A DNA stretch of 5,717 bases from an uncultured archaeon. GTDB taxonomy: Archaea; Halobacteriota; Methanosarcinia; Methanotrichales; Methanotrichaceae. Where the stretch lies: the NCBI GenBank assembly GCA_902385025.1, contig CABMDX010000173.1:1-5717 (forward strand), written 5' to 3'. The position numbers and the translations under genes are program-made. Under the pieces are notes generated by a model. That model worked only from the letters and a program-made list of their open reading frames with translations. It had not been told where the DNA came from and ran no database searches. Below are positions 5,536-5,717 of this stretch, one piece after another (position 1 is the stretch's first letter; every line of letters begins with the position of its first letter).

Positions 5536-5717
5536 TCATACTTCATCCAGTTCAATGCTGTTCCCCCAAGCAGCTTCAAAATTTTCTCTTATATGCTCGA
5601 TTAAATCTCTTTGAAGATAAATCGTACCTAGATAGTACGGTGGTTCCTTGGGATCAAGGCTCAAGAGCTTCCTGAAATCACAGGCCCAAAATGGTCCATC
5701 ATCGTTGTACCATATAG
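5536..5717 (-). CDS. TrmB-like putative regulator, copy 2 (3' end only)
   Basis: Read on the minus strand from the window edge, 59 codons end at TGA 5538-5536. About 37 of 59 residues equal the C-terminus of the gene at 598-1467, including LDPKEPPYY, GTIYLQ, HIRENFEAAW and NSI. Nucleotide similarity is also evident between about 5570-5680 and 630-740. The segment has no stop or shift and seems to be the better preserved copy. It converges on the marker 6 gene with a 35 bp gap. Family assignment is by the same weak resemblance to TrmB-type effector domains as for copy 1. Confidence 0.7.
   Translation of the reverse strand, partial: IWYNDDGPFWACDFRKLLSLDPKEPPYYLGTIYLQRDLIEHIRENFEAAWGNSIELDEV

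Overview
The window looks like a piece of a methanogenic archaeon of the Methanosarcinales, most plausibly a Methanothrix (Methanosaeta)-type genome. The grounds are an FpoB-type subunit of F420H2 dehydrogenase, a protein matching methanogenesis marker protein 6, an archaeal-type 3-hexulose-6-phosphate synthase segment, Shine-Dalgarno sequences of the GGAG/GGTGAT type and archaeal TATA boxes. The genus is inference. No RNA gene, CRISPR array or complete insertion sequence was found.

Layout. Bases 1-214 hold the 3' end of an unrecognised plus-strand gene. A 5' fragment of a SAM-dependent methyltransferase gene of the leucine carboxyl methyltransferase (LCM/TIGR00027) type follows (303 to about 588). 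It runs tail to tail into a minus-strand gene (598-1467, possibly once starting at 1581) that resembles the effector half of TrmB-like archaeal regulators. About 430 bp of AT-rich DNA (1582-2012) carries a repeated, dyad-rich, operator-like cluster and a good archaeal promoter. This leads into fpoB (2013-2585), whose reading frame is cut by an in-frame TAG at 2130. Bases 2692-3998 are a patchwork: a short unrecognised ORF, a segment of 3-hexulose-6-phosphate synthase lacking its C-terminal half, and a ferredoxin-nitroreductase gene that has lost its 5' end at the junction with hps. From 4078 the order is healthy again: a full-length LCM-type methyltransferase, a methanogenesis marker 6 gene, and convergently the 3' end of a second copy of the TrmB-like gene (5536 to the window edge).

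How it fits together. Two features occur twice: the methyltransferase and the TrmB-like gene, each time converging. Copy 2 (4078-5717) appears intact as far as it is visible. Copy 1 (303-1581) looks like a decayed duplicate in which most of the methyltransferase and any intervening gene were lost. Between the two copies lie an interrupted fpoB and truncated genes of one-carbon and redox metabolism. The overall picture is a decaying, recombination-prone segment next to a functional methanogenesis gene. The most checkable anomaly is the amber codon in fpoB together with the repeat cluster upstream of it.
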